The notes beneath the pieces are model-generated. The model saw only the letters and a list, made by a program, of their open reading frames with translations. It was not told where the DNA came from and searched no databases. Below are positions 21,191 to 30,283 of a stretch of DNA of 64,000 nt, in pieces. Positions within the stretch are counted from its first letter, which is position 1. The number at the start of each line of letters is the position of its first letter. The position numbers and the translations under genes are program-made. Source of the stretch: Pseudomonas putida (GTDB taxonomy: Bacteria > Pseudomonadota > Gammaproteobacteria > Pseudomonadales > Pseudomonadaceae); contig NZ_CP026115.2 in the NCBI RefSeq assembly GCF_009883635.2, positions 310,001 through 374,000 of the forward strand, given 5' to 3'.

Positions 21191-21296
21191 GGCGCAACGA
21201 CGCTCCGGCAGAAAACAGGGAACTCCCGCCACTCGCCCGCCATCTTAAGCAGTGAGTGGTTTTTTCCTTGTGCTTCACGTTACTGGAGAACACGAC

Positions 21297-21614
21297 ATGC
21301 GCCACCTACTCCTCGCCCCTGCGCTGCTGCTCCTGCTGCCTGCCGGTGCGGCCCTGGCCCGCGTCGATGCGGGCGACGTCGCCACCTCGGCCGGTGTTTC
21401 CGCCTCGCTGTATTCGACCTTCAAGGATGACAAACGGATCATCCCTGCCCGGGATGAGCTTTCCGCCTTCGTAGCCAGTGGCGGGACCATCCGTGGCGCC
21501 TATGTGGAGTCGGCGCTGGAACAGGCCCGCAAGGATAATCCTGGGCTGCAGGCCAGTGACGAAGAGCTGGCCCGGGCAATCCTCTCCCAGGATGACCCGA
21601 TCGCCCATCATTGA
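21297..21614 (+). CDS. DUF2388 family small exported protein
   Basis: A 105-residue protein with a cleavable signal peptide (MRHLLLAPALLLLLPAGAALA) and a short mature domain. SAGVSASLYSTFKDDK, FVASGGTIRGAYVESALE and ASDEELARAILSQ match the DUF2388 pattern found widely in Pseudomonas. Function is unknown; location is expected to be periplasmic. A ribosome-binding site (TGGAG) precedes the ATG, and a REP pair able to terminate transcription follows the stop. Confidence 0.85.
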   Translation: MRHLLLAPALLLLLPAGAALARVDAGDVATSAGVSASLYSTFKDDKRIIPARDELSAFVASGGTIRGAYVESALEQARKDNPGLQASDEELARAILSQDDPIAHH

Positions 21615-21632
21615 TGTAGCGCCTGCACCGGT

Positions 21633-21698
21633 CCTTTCGCGGGGCAAGCCCGCTCCTACACATAGCCTGTAGGAGCGGGCTTGCCCCGCGAAAGGGCC
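21633..21698. repeat. Tight inverted REP pair, probable bidirectional terminator
   Basis: CTTTCGCGGGGCAAGCCCGC and its exact inverse are separated by only ~12 bp (catagcc loop), giving a stem of nearly 30 bp between two convergent genes. It is a REP doublet placed where a terminator is needed. Confidence 0.85.
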
Positions 21699-21712
21699 GG
21701 CACAGGATGACC

Positions 21713-22477
21713 TCACCCCCACCCATCCATACGCATGGTCGCCCTGACCAAGCGCTGCTCTTCCTGCTCGATCTCCCGCAAACTGTCGCGAATCCCGTTG
21801 ATATGCTCGCGTGCCGCCCGCTGTGCCTGCTCGGGCAGCTGCTCCATCACCGCGTGATACAAGCGCGCATGCTGGCGATCAATCTGGCGTTTCTGCGCCG
21901 GGCGGCAGTAGAGGTTGTTGACCGAGGCGAACACCGTGCTCAGGGTCAGGTCGCTCAATGACTGCAGGGTATGCACCAGCACCGGGTTGTGCGACGCCTC
22001 GCTGATCGCCCGATGGAAGGCATGGTCACGCCGGGCATGCTCCCGTGGGTCAAGCGCTTCGGCAGAAGCATGGGCGTCCAGCATGTCTTCGTAGCGCCTG
22101 CGGATCAGCAAGCGGTCGATATCGGTGGCGCGCAAGGCCGCCAGGCGCGCCGACTCGGCCTCCAGCAAGGCGCGCACCTCCAGCAGGTCGAACAGCGTGC
22201 GGGGCTGCGAGCTGAACAGGTGCATCAACGGCGTGGCGCTGGCCTGCCCGGCAAGGTCGGCGACGAACGAACCGCGCCCCTGCTCGGTATCGATGATGCC
22301 GCGCCCACGCAGAATGCGCAGGCCTTCACGCAGCGCCGAGCGCGAACAGCCGAGTTTCTCCACCAGGCGCCGCTCCGATGGCAAGGCCTGGCCGACCTTG
22401 AGCACGCCTTCGACGATCAGCCGCTCGACCCGCTCGGCGACCTGGTCCGCAACCTTGGCCTTGCCTTCAATACCCAT
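21713..22477 (-). CDS. glcC: GntR/FadR-family regulator of glycolate use
   Basis: A 254-residue regulator with a winged helix at residues ~10-75 (LPSERRLVEKLGCSRSALRE) and an all-helical FCD ligand domain (~90-235) carrying likely metal ligands (DHAFHRAISEASHN, DRQHARLYHA). It is divergent from glcD, and two copies of an AACTGGT-n3-ACCAGTT-type site lie between them. GlcC activates the glc operon in response to glycolate in E. coli; the same role is inferred. Confidence 0.93.
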   Translation of the reverse strand: MGIEGKAKVADQVAERVERLIVEGVLKVGQALPSERRLVEKLGCSRSALREGLRILRGRGIIDTEQGRGSFVADLAGQASATPLMHLFSSQPRTLFDLLEVRALLEAESARLAALRATDIDRLLIRRRYEDMLDAHASAEALDPREHARRDHAFHRAISEASHNPVLVHTLQSLSDLTLSTVFASVNNLYCRPAQKRQIDRQHARLYHAVMEQLPEQAQRAAREHINGIRDSLREIEQEEQRLVRATMRMDGWG

Positions 22478-22488
22478 GCGCAGACTCC

Positions 22489-22505
22489 AACTGGTAGGAC
22501 CACTG
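22489..22505. promoter_or_regulatory. GlcC operator candidate, proximal to glcC
   Basis: AACTGGTAGGACCACTG is a near-perfect copy of the palindrome at 22564, 12 bp from the glcC start codon. The core TGGTNNNACCA matches the GntR/FadR-type consensus. Position suggests autoregulation. Confidence 0.65.
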
Positions 22506-22563
22506 CTGTGGACGGTTCAAATCTAGCCGGTTAAAGCCATGGATAACCAGTACTTCGCGGAAA

Positions 22564-22580
22564 AACTGGTAGGACCAGTT
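22564..22580. promoter_or_regulatory. GlcC operator candidate, perfect palindrome
   Basis: AACTGGT-AGG-ACCAGTT is a perfect 17-bp inverted repeat, 92 bp upstream of the glcD start. It shares TGGTAGGACCA with the site 75 bp away (about seven helical turns), so looping or cooperative binding is possible. Confidence 0.7.
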
Positions 22581-22671
22581 ACCTGCTCCCTCGACCACCC
22601 CTAGCCAAGCGCGCAGGCTGCATGAACGAACGGTTTTCCAACAACAACAAAATTGCCGCTGAGTGAGCCTG

Positions 22672-24171
22672 ATGAACATCCTCTACGACGAACGTGTCGA
22701 CGGAGCGCTGCCCGCAGTGGACCTGCCCGCGCTGCTGCAGGCGCTGCGTGACGCCCTCCCCGACCTAGAGATCCTGCACCGCGCAGAAGACCTCAAGCCT
22801 TACGAGTGCGACGGTCTCTCGGCCTACCGCACCGTGCCGCTGCTGGTAGTGCTGCCCGAACGCCTGGAACAGGTGCAGACCTTGCTCAAGCTCTGCCACT
22901 CGCGTGGCGTGCCAGTGGTGGCGCGCGGCGCCGGTACCGGCCTGTCGGGCGGCGCGCTGCCGCTGGCCAAGGGCATCCTGCTGGTGATGGCGCGCTTCAA
23001 CCGCATTCTCGAAGTCAACCCGCAAGGCCGCTTCGCCCGGGTTCAGCCTGGTGTGCGCAACCTGGCCATCTCCCAGGCTGCCGCGCCCCACGGCCTGTAC
23101 TACGCACCCGACCCTTCTTCGCAGATCGCCTGTTCGATCGGCGGCAACGTCGCCGAAAACGCCGGTGGCGTGCACTGCCTGAAATATGGCCTGACCGTGC
23201 ACAACCTGCTCAAGGTGGAGATTCTCACCGTCGAGGGTGAACGCCTGACCCTGGGCAGTGATGCCCTCGACAGCCCAGGCTTCGACCTGCTGGCACTGTT
23301 CACCGGTTCCGAGGGTATGCTCGGCATCGTCACCGAAGTGACCGTCAAGCTGCTGCCCAAGCCCCAGGTGGCGCGGGTCCTGCTGGCCAGCTTCGACCGC
23401 GTCGAGGATGCCGGCCGTGCGGTGGCCGAAATCATCGCCGCCGGCATCATCCCCGGTGGCCTGGAGATGATGGACAACCTGGCGATCCGCGCCGCCGAGG
23501 ACTTCATCCACGCCGGCTACCCGGTAGACGCGGCCGCCATCCTGCTGTGCGAGCTGGATGGCGTCGAGGCCGATGTGCAGGATGACTGCGAGCGGGTAGA
23601 CGAGGTGCTGAAGCAGGCCGGTGCCCGCGAAGTGCGCCTGGCTTGTGACGAGGCCGAGCGCGTGCGCTTCTGGGCCGGGCGCAAGAACGCCTTCCCGGCG
23701 GTGGGGCGGATTTCGCCGGACTACTACTGCATGGACGGCACCATCCCGCGCCGCGAATTGCCAAGGGTGCTCAAGGGCATCAGCGAGCTGAGCGAGGAAT
23801 ACGGCCTGCGCGTGGCCAACGTGTTCCACGCCGGCGACGGCAACATGCACCCGCTGATCCTGTTCGATGCCAACCTGCCCGGCGAACTGGAGCGCGCCGA
23901 AGCCATTGGCGGGCGCATCCTCGAACTGTGCGTTGCGGTGGGCGGCAGCATCACCGGCGAACACGGCGTGGGGCGCGAGAAGATCAACCAGATGTGCGCG
24001 CAGTTCAACAGCGACGAAATCACCCTGTTCCATGCCGTGAAGGCGGCGTTCGACCCCCGAGGGCTGCTCAACCCGGGCAAGAACATCCCCACCCTGCACC
24101 GCTGCGCCGAGTTCGGCGCCCTGCACGTGCATCACGGGCAACTGCCCTTCCCCGAGCTGGAGCGTTTCTGA
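22672..24171 (+). CDS. glcD: Glycolate oxidase FAD-linked subunit
   Basis: A 499-residue flavoprotein, the same length as E. coli GlcD. The FAD-binding PCMH domain (~50-230) shows ARGAGTGLSGGALPLAKG and SIGGNVAENAGGVHCLKYG; the C-terminal cap ends DPRGLLNPGKN. It is the catalytic subunit that oxidises glycolate (and D-lactate) to glyoxylate. The ATG at 22672 matches the E. coli N-terminus (NILYDERVDGALP) and is preferred over a GTG nine bases upstream. The stop overlaps the glcE start by one base. Confidence 0.96.
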   Translation: MNILYDERVDGALPAVDLPALLQALRDALPDLEILHRAEDLKPYECDGLSAYRTVPLLVVLPERLEQVQTLLKLCHSRGVPVVARGAGTGLSGGALPLAKGILLVMARFNRILEVNPQGRFARVQPGVRNLAISQAAAPHGLYYAPDPSSQIACSIGGNVAENAGGVHCLKYGLTVHNLLKVEILTVEGERLTLGSDALDSPGFDLLALFTGSEGMLGIVTEVTVKLLPKPQVARVLLASFDRVEDAGRAVAEIIAAGIIPGGLEMMDNLAIRAAEDFIHAGYPVDAAAILLCELDGVEADVQDDCERVDEVLKQAGAREVRLACDEAERVRFWAGRKNAFPAVGRISPDYYCMDGTIPRRELPRVLKGISELSEEYGLRVANVFHAGDGNMHPLILFDANLPGELERAEAIGGRILELCVAVGGSITGEHGVGREKINQMCAQFNSDEITLFHAVKAAFDPRGLLNPGKNIPTLHRCAEFGALHVHHGQLPFPELERF

Positions 24172-25223
24172 TGAGCATGGACCGCGACATGAGTCAGGAC
24201 CTGCTCGAACAGGTCAACCAGGCCCTGAACCTGGGCACGCCGCTGCGCATCCAGGGCGGCAACAGCAAGGCCATGCTCGGCCGCCCGGTGGCTGGCGAGA
24301 TCCTCGATACCCGCAACCATCGGGGCATCGTCAGCTACGACCCGACCGAACTGGTGCTCACCGCCCGCGCCGGCACACCACTGCTGGAAATTGAGGCGGC
24401 ACTGCACGAGGCCGGGCAGATGCTGCCCTGCGAACCACCGCACCTGGGCGCCGAGGCGACCCTGGGCGGCATGGTCGCGGCCGGGCTGTCCGGGCCACGC
24501 CGGCCCTGGGCCGGGTCGGTACGTGACTACGTGCTCGGCACGCGGGTCATCACCGGGCACGGCAAGCTGCTGCGCTTTGGCGGCGAGGTGATGAAGAACG
24601 TCGCCGGCTTCGACGTTTCGCGGCTGATGGCCGGCAGCTTTGGCTGCCTGGGGCTGCTGACCGAGGTGTCGCTGAAAGTACTGCCACGCCCACGCGAATG
24701 CCTCAGCTTGCGCCTGCCGATGGACCGCCACCAGGCCCTGGCCGAACTGGCCGAATGGGGCCAGCAGCCGCTGCCGATCAGTGCCGCCTGCCACGATGGC
24801 GAAGCACTGCACCTGCGCCTGGAAGGTGGTGAAGGCTCGGTGCAATCGGCCCGCCAGCGCCTGGGCGGCGACGTGCTCGACAGCCGCTTCTGGAGCGACC
24901 TGCGCGAACAGCGCCTGGCCTTCTTCAACGACCCGGCACCGCTGTGGCGGCTGTCGGTACCGACGGCCAGCGGCGAACTCGACCTGCCGGGGCAGCAACT
25001 CGTCGACTGGGGCGGCGCGCAGCGCTGGCTGAAGTCGACGGCTCCGGCGCACTTGATCCGCGAACAGGCAGCCAAGGTCGGCGGCCACGCCACCCGCTAT
25101 GCCCCCGGCGACGACAGCAGCGCACCGCTCCCGGCGGCGTTGATGCGCTACCACCTCGCGCTCAAGCAGCAACTCGATCCCCAGGGCGTGTTCAACCCTG
25201 GCCGCCTGTACCCGGACCTGTGA
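24171..25223 (+). CDS. glcE: Glycolate oxidase FAD-binding subunit
   Basis: A 350-residue subunit matching E. coli GlcE in length and pattern: PLRIQGGNSKAMLGRP, SYDPTELVLTARAGTPL and GEVMKNVAGFDVSRLMAGS. It carries a second FAD-binding domain and is required for glycolate oxidase activity together with GlcD and GlcF. The start at 24171 overlaps the glcD stop (TGATG); in-frame ATGs at 24177 and 24189 are alternatives. glcF begins 10 bp after the stop. Confidence 0.95.
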   Translation: MSMDRDMSQDLLEQVNQALNLGTPLRIQGGNSKAMLGRPVAGEILDTRNHRGIVSYDPTELVLTARAGTPLLEIEAALHEAGQMLPCEPPHLGAEATLGGMVAAGLSGPRRPWAGSVRDYVLGTRVITGHGKLLRFGGEVMKNVAGFDVSRLMAGSFGCLGLLTEVSLKVLPRPRECLSLRLPMDRHQALAELAEWGQQPLPISAACHDGEALHLRLEGGEGSVQSARQRLGGDVLDSRFWSDLREQRLAFFNDPAPLWRLSVPTASGELDLPGQQLVDWGGAQRWLKSTAPAHLIREQAAKVGGHATRYAPGDDSSAPLPAALMRYHLALKQQLDPQGVFNPGRLYPDL

Positions 25224-25233
25224 GGCCACGCCC

Positions 25234-26469
25234 ATGCAAACCAACCTGAGCGAGAGCGCCAAGCGCCTGCCCCGTGGCGAAGAAGCCGAAAGCATTCTGC
25301 GTTCCTGCGTGCACTGCGGTTTCTGCACGGCCACCTGCCCGACCTACCAGTTGCTCGGCGACGAGCTGGACGGGCCCCGTGGGCGCATCTACCTGATCAA
25401 GCAAGTGCTCGAAGGCGCGCCGGTCACCGCCAGCACGCAACTGCACCTGGACCGCTGCCTGACCTGCCGCAACTGCGAAACCACCTGCCCGTCGGGGGTG
25501 AAGTACCACGACCTGCTGGACATCGGCCGCGCCGTGGTCGAGCAGCAGGTACCCCGCCCGCTCGGCCAGCGCCTGCTGCGCCAAGGCTTGCGCGCCGTGG
25601 TGCCACGCCCTGCGCTGTTCAAGGCCCTGACCCGCACCGGTCAGGCCCTGCGGCCGGTGCTGCCGGCCAACCTCAAGAGCAAACTGCCGGCCCAGGTGAC
25701 GCCACCCGGCGAGCGGCCCGCGCCTCGCCATGCCCGGCGCATCCTGCTGCTCGAAGGTTGCGTGCAGGCCGCCTTGTCGCCCAACACCAATGCCGCCACC
25801 GCGCGCCTGCTGGACCGCTTGGGGATCAGCGTGGAGCCGGTATACGAAGCCGGCTGCTGCGGCGCGGTGGACTATCACCTCAATGCCCAGGCGCAGGGCC
25901 TGGATCGTGCCCGGCGCAATATCGATGCCTGGTGGCCGGCCATCGAGGCCGGTGCCGAGGCCATCGTACAGACCGCCAGTGGCTGCGGTGCCTTCGTGCG
26001 CGACTACGGCCACCTGCTGGAAAAAGACCCGCACTACGCCGTCAAGGCTGCACGGGTCAGTGCGCTATCACGGGACCTGGTCGAAGTGCTTCGTGACGAG
26101 CCGGTCGAACAGCTCGGCCTGTGCGCCGAACAGCGCCTGGCCTTCCATTGCCCGTGCACCCTGCAGCATGCGCTCAAGCTCGGCGGCCAGGTGGAAAGCC
26201 TGCTGACGCGCCTGGGCTTCACCCTCACCCCGGTGCCGGACGGCCACCTGTGCTGCGGCTCGGCCGGCACCTATTCGCTGACTCAGCCCGCACTGTCGCG
26301 GCAACTACGCGACAACCGCCTGAATGCGCTGGAAAGCGGCAAACCGCAAGTCATCGCCACCGCCAACATCGGCTGCCAGACCCACCTCGACGGGGCCGGG
26401 CGCACGCCGGTGCGGCACTGGATCGAAATCGTCGAAGCAGCCTTGAACCAGGAGAACAGCCATGCATAG
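25234..26469 (+). CDS. glcF: Glycolate oxidase iron-sulfur subunit
   Basis: A 411-residue iron-sulfur protein. Two 4Fe-4S motifs are visible near the N-terminus (CVHCGFCTATCP and CLTCRNCETTCP), and two CCG-type motifs follow (GCCGAVDYHL, CCGSAGTYS), as in GlpC/HdrB-type proteins. It passes electrons from GlcDE to the membrane quinone pool. The 3' end overlaps glcG by eight bases, which supports coupled translation. Confidence 0.95.
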   Translation: MQTNLSESAKRLPRGEEAESILRSCVHCGFCTATCPTYQLLGDELDGPRGRIYLIKQVLEGAPVTASTQLHLDRCLTCRNCETTCPSGVKYHDLLDIGRAVVEQQVPRPLGQRLLRQGLRAVVPRPALFKALTRTGQALRPVLPANLKSKLPAQVTPPGERPAPRHARRILLLEGCVQAALSPNTNAATARLLDRLGISVEPVYEAGCCGAVDYHLNAQAQGLDRARRNIDAWWPAIEAGAEAIVQTASGCGAFVRDYGHLLEKDPHYAVKAARVSALSRDLVEVLRDEPVEQLGLCAEQRLAFHCPCTLQHALKLGGQVESLLTRLGFTLTPVPDGHLCCGSAGTYSLTQPALSRQLRDNRLNALESGKPQVIATANIGCQTHLDGAGRTPVRHWIEIVEAALNQENSHA

Positions 26470-26860
26470 CAAGCCCGTGATCGGCCAGGCGGAAGTGTCC
26501 CGCCTGCTCGCTGCCGCCCGCCAGGAAGCCGAGTCGCAGCAGTGGAACGTGACCATCGCCGTGGTCGACGACGGCGGCCATCCACTGGCCCTGGAGCGCA
26601 TGGACGGCTGTGCGCCGTCCAGCGCCTACATCGCCGTGGAAAAGGCCCGCAGTGCCGCCCTGGGGCGCAAGGAAACCCGTGACTTCGAACAGATGGTCAA
26701 TGGCGGGCGCATCGCCTTCGTCACCGCGCCGTTGCTGACCAGCCTGGAAGGCGGCGTGCCTGTGCTGGTCGATGGCCAGGTAGTGGGCGCCATCGGCGTT
26801 TCCGGAGTCAAGCCGGAGCAGGATGCCCAAGTGGCCAAGGCGGGCGTGGCCGCCCTTTGA
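26462..26860 (+). CDS. glcG: GlcG/HbpS-family protein
   Basis: A 132-residue single-domain protein of the GlcG (HbpS-like) family, with the signatures [32 protein letters not shown] and VGAIGVSG. It is regularly the fourth gene of glc operons; some relatives bind haem, but a role in glycolate use is not established. The ATG follows AGGAGA inside the glcF 3' end. Confidence 0.9.
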   Translation: MHSKPVIGQAEVSRLLAAARQEAESQQWNVTIAVVDDGGHPLALERMDGCAPSSAYIAVEKARSAALGRKETRDFEQMVNGGRIAFVTAPLLTSLEGGVPVLVDGQVVGAIGVSGVKPEQDAQVAKAGVAAL

Positions 26861-26867
26861 ATCTGCG

Positions 26868-26900
26868 CCGGCCTCTTCGCGGGCATGCCCGCGACGAGGT
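26868..26900. repeat. Single REP-like palindrome within glc operon
   Basis: CGGCCTCTTCGCGGGCATGCCCGCGACGAGG contains a GCGGGCATGCCCGC perfect palindrome between glcG and glcB. A lone REP copy inside an operon could lower downstream expression or stabilise the upstream mRNA. Confidence 0.6.
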
Positions 26901-26949
26901 CAGTACAAGCAAAGCATTCCCCGAAGACTTAACACCGAGCGAGAAGACA

Positions 26950-29118
26950 ATGACCCATGCACTCAAGGTCGCCCCGATCCTGCAACGCTTCATCGAGGAT
27001 GAAGTGCTGCCCGGCACCGGCATCGACGCCGCCAGCTTCTGGCAAGGCTTCAGCACCCTGGTCCACGACCTCGCCCCGCGCAACCGTGAACTGCTCGCCG
27101 AACGCGACCGCCTGCAGCACGAACTGGACACCTGGCATCGCCAGCACCCGGGCCCGATCAGCGACATGGCCGCCTACCAGGCTTTCCTGCGCAGCATCGG
27201 CTACCTCGTTGAAACCCCACGGCAAGTGCGCATCAGCACCACCCAGGTCGACCGCGAAATCGCCGAGCAGGCCGGCCCACAACTGGTGGTCCCGCTGAGC
27301 AATGCCCGCTACGCGCTGAATGCCGCCAACGCCCGCTGGGGCTCACTGTATGACGCGCTGTACGGCACCGATGCCATCCCCGACAGCGACGGCGCCGGGC
27401 GCGGCCAGGGCTACAACCCGGTGCGCGGCGCCCGGGTGATCGCTTTCGGCCGGGATTTTCTCGACCGCTCGGCACCGCTTGCAGACGCTTCCCACGCAGA
27501 CGCCAAGGCCTACGCGATCCATCAGGGCAAACTGCAGGTGACCTTGAGCGATGGCCGCCAGGTCGGCCTCGCAGCGCCTGCGCAACTGCGCGGCTATCAA
27601 GGCGAGCCCGGCCAGCCAGCGGCCATCCTGCTGCAACACCATCGCCTGCATTTCGAGATCCAGATCGACCCGGCCAGCACCATCGGCAAGGCCGACCGTG
27701 CCGGGGTCAAGGACATCCTCGTCGAGGCGGCGCTGACCACCATCATCGACTGCGAAGACTCGGTCGCGGCGGTGGATGCCGAGGACAAGGTCAACGTCTA
27801 CCGCAACTGGCTGGGCCTGATGAAAGGCGACCTCAGCGAACAGGTGAGCAAGGGCGGCAAGACCTTCACCCGTGCACTGGCCAGGGACCGCGAGTACCAC
27901 GGCGCGGATGGCCAACCACTGACCCTGCCCGGCCGCTCGCTGCTGTTCATCCGTAACGTCGGCCACCTGATGACCAACCCGGCGATCCACGACCGCGATG
28001 GCCGGGAGATCCCCGAAGGTATCCTAGACGCCGTGGTCACCAGCCTGATCGGCCTGCACGACCTCAAGCGCCGCGGCAACTCCCGCGAGGGCAGCCTGTA
28101 CATCGTCAAGCCGAAAATGCACGGGCCGGCCGAAGTGGCCTTCGCCGACCAGCTGTTCGGCCGTGTCGAGGACCTGCTGGGCCTGCCCCGGCATACCTTG
28201 AAGATGGGCATCATGGACGAAGAGCGACGCACCAGCGTCAACCTCGCGGCCTGCATCGCCAGCGCAGCCGAGAGGGTGGTGTTCATCAACACCGGTTTCC
28301 TCGACCGCACCGGCGACGAGATGCACAGCGCCATGGAAGCCGGCGCCATGCTGCGCAAGGGCGACATGAAAGGCAGTGCCTGGATCCAGGCCTACGAACG
28401 CAGCAACGTACTGGTTGGCCTGGCCTGCGGCCTGCGCGGCAAGGCCCAGATCGGCAAGGGCATGTGGGCCATGCCCGACCTGATGGCGGCCATGCTCGAA
28501 CAGAAGGTCGCCCAGCCCCGCGCCGGCGCCAACACCGCCTGGGTGCCCTCACCCACCGCCGCCACCTTGCATGCCCTGCACTATCACCAGGTGGACGTGC
28601 CAGCGGTGCAGGCACAACTGGAGAACATTGACCTGGGCGCCGAACGCCAGCAGCTGCTGCATAACCTGCTGAGCATTCCGGTGAGCCCGGACCGTCCCTG
28701 GAGTACAGCCGATATCCAGGCTGAGCTGGACAACAACTGCCAAGGCATCCTGGGTTACGTGGTGCGCTGGGTCGAGCAAGGGGTGGGCTGCTCGAAGGTG
28801 CCGGACATCCATGACGTGGGGCTGATGGAAGACCGCGCCACCTTGCGCATCTCGGCCCAGCACATCGCCAACTGGCTACACCATGGGGTGGTCGGCAATG
28901 ATCAGGTCGAGGCAACCTTGCAGCGCATGGCCACGGTGGTGGACCAGCAGAATGACGGGGATCCGGCGTACCGGCCGATGGCCGGGAATTTCGCGGGTTC
29001 GCATGCGTACCGTGCAGCGCAGGCGCTGGTGTTCAAGGGGCGTGAACAGCCAAGCGGGTATACCGAGCCGTTGCTGCATGGGTGGCGCTTGAAGTTCAAA
29101 CAGGAAGTTAAACAATAA
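26950..29118 (+). CDS. glcB: Malate synthase G
   Basis: A 722-residue enzyme matching E. coli malate synthase G in length (723). It condenses glyoxylate and acetyl-CoA to malate, using the product of GlcDEF. Conserved blocks include [57 protein letters not shown] and [14 protein letters not shown]. The ATG at 26950 gives the expected N-terminus, [20 protein letters not shown]. It is 89 bp downstream of glcG on the same strand, so oxidation of glycolate and assimilation of glyoxylate are encoded together. Confidence 0.97.
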   Translation: MTHALKVAPILQRFIEDEVLPGTGIDAASFWQGFSTLVHDLAPRNRELLAERDRLQHELDTWHRQHPGPISDMAAYQAFLRSIGYLVETPRQVRISTTQVDREIAEQAGPQLVVPLSNARYALNAANARWGSLYDALYGTDAIPDSDGAGRGQGYNPVRGARVIAFGRDFLDRSAPLADASHADAKAYAIHQGKLQVTLSDGRQVGLAAPAQLRGYQGEPGQPAAILLQHHRLHFEIQIDPASTIGKADRAGVKDILVEAALTTIIDCEDSVAAVDAEDKVNVYRNWLGLMKGDLSEQVSKGGKTFTRALARDREYHGADGQPLTLPGRSLLFIRNVGHLMTNPAIHDRDGREIPEGILDAVVTSLIGLHDLKRRGNSREGSLYIVKPKMHGPAEVAFADQLFGRVEDLLGLPRHTLKMGIMDEERRTSVNLAACIASAAERVVFINTGFLDRTGDEMHSAMEAGAMLRKGDMKGSAWIQAYERSNVLVGLACGLRGKAQIGKGMWAMPDLMAAMLEQKVAQPRAGANTAWVPSPTAATLHALHYHQVDVPAVQAQLENIDLGAERQQLLHNLLSIPVSPDRPWSTADIQAELDNNCQGILGYVVRWVEQGVGCSKVPDIHDVGLMEDRATLRISAQHIANWLHHGVVGNDQVEATLQRMATVVDQQNDGDPAYRPMAGNFAGSHAYRAAQALVFKGREQPSGYTEPLLHGWRLKFKQEVKQ

Positions 29119-29151
29119 CACCGGCCTTGCAGGAGGTCGGCATAGGGATCA

Positions 29152-29733
29152 TCAATCCTGCGTGTCGACCACCACCGGCTCACCAATCGCATAGAAATGC
29201 CCACCCGCCACATAGTGCAGGCTGCGCCACTGCGGGTCGGCATTCTCATAAGCCCAATGCCCCTCGCGGAACACCCGGTCATCTGCCCAGGCCGCCACCA
29301 CTTCACCAATGAACAGGTCATAGGTGCTCTGGTTGTGCGGCTCGTCGATCACCCGGCACATCAACCAGGCCGAGCAGCCCTGGACCAGCGGCGCCACGTG
29401 CCCCTTCACCCGCGCCAGCTCGACGCCGATGCTGTCCAGCTTGTCCGGCTGGTCGAACAGGCTGCGAGTCCCCACCTGATGGGTCAGCTGCGCCTGGGCG
29501 GCGGTTGGCACCTGGATCACGAACCAGCCACTGCCCTCGACCAGTTGCCGGGTACGGGCACTTTTGTCCAGCACCACGGTGACCTTGGGTGGGTCGAAGT
29601 CCAGCGCACAAGCCCAGGCCGCAGCCATGACGTTGTCCACCCCCTCGTGGCTGGCCGACACCAGTACGGTCGGCCCGTGGTTGAGCAGGCGGTAGGCCTT
29701 TTGCAGGTCGACGGCTTGGAAGTGGCTGTTCAT
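29152..29733 (-). CDS. Flavin reductase-like (FMN-binding split-barrel) protein
   Basis: A 193-residue protein of the flavin reductase-like family. The split barrel is recognised by VLVSASHEGVDNVMAAAWA, PPKVTVVLDKSARTRQLVE and the C-terminal HYVAGGHFYAIGEPVVV. Members bind FMN and many reduce flavins or act with an oxygenase component. No partner oxygenase is adjacent, so the electron acceptor is unknown. The gene is convergent with glcB and 172 bp from the divergent small gene. Confidence 0.82.
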   Translation of the reverse strand: MNSHFQAVDLQKAYRLLNHGPTVLVSASHEGVDNVMAAAWACALDFDPPKVTVVLDKSARTRQLVEGSGWFVIQVPTAAQAQLTHQVGTRSLFDQPDKLDSIGVELARVKGHVAPLVQGCSAWLMCRVIDEPHNQSTYDLFIGEVVAAWADDRVFREGHWAYENADPQWRSLHYVAGGHFYAIGEPVVVDTQD

Positions 29734-29905
29734 CGGGGTCCTCGCTCAGCGCAGAATTCAGGCGAAGAATTGTGCCGCATCCCCGCAGCGCAAGCACCCT
29801 CCTCGCACAATTAGAAACTTCCTACGGCAAATTCGGAAGTGTCTTACTTGTCGCCTTGGGTCGGTGAAAACAAGATCGACATCTTCGCCCCAGAGGAGGC
29901 TGCGC

Positions 29906-30244
29906 ATGCACCCAGATTCCCGCACCAACGCCGAACTGCGCAACGCCCTGCGCGAACTGCTGGCCCACGACGTCAACAACCCGGACGACGACCCGCACAT
30001 GTCAGGCGTGCTGTTCTTCTGCGCCACCGACGAGCACACCCGGCAACTGGTCGAACGCATCGAACTGCTGGCCAGCGAAATCTTCTTCGATCCTTGCGGG
30101 CGAGCCATCCACCACCGGATGCGCGCCATCGGCGTCAAGGGCGTGTGCATCAAGCAGAAGCGCAAGGCTTCGGTGGATGAAACGGTGATACGCATCGACC
30201 TGAACGACAAGGGCTACATCACGGTGAGCACCGCCCGGCTCTGA
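29906..30244 (+). CDS. Small soluble protein of unknown function
   Basis: A 112-residue cytoplasmic-type protein with no signal or TM segment. The N-terminus is helical and acidic, and the rest alternates strands and helices (GVLFFCATDEHTRQLVERIE, IHHRMRAIGVKGVCIKQKRK). Two cysteines (C39 in FFCAT, C73 in DPCGR region) are visible, but no known motif was recognised. The start at 29906 is chosen for the GAGGAGG six bases upstream. It lies just before the MocR gene on the same strand, so joint transcription is possible. Confidence 0.7.
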   Translation: MHPDSRTNAELRNALRELLAHDVNNPDDDPHMSGVLFFCATDEHTRQLVERIELLASEIFFDPCGRAIHHRMRAIGVKGVCIKQKRKASVDETVIRIDLNDKGYITVSTARL

Positions 30245-30283
30245 TCCGCTATCCTCAGCACTCTCATGCTTCGGACAGTGATC

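Noticed and set aside
21633..21698. Possible CRISPR repeat
   Set aside because: Inverted, not direct, repeats with no regular spacers; it is a REP doublet.
22765..24141. 458-residue minus-strand frame over glcD
   Set aside because: Antisense to a gene matching E. coli GlcD throughout; no ribosome-binding site.
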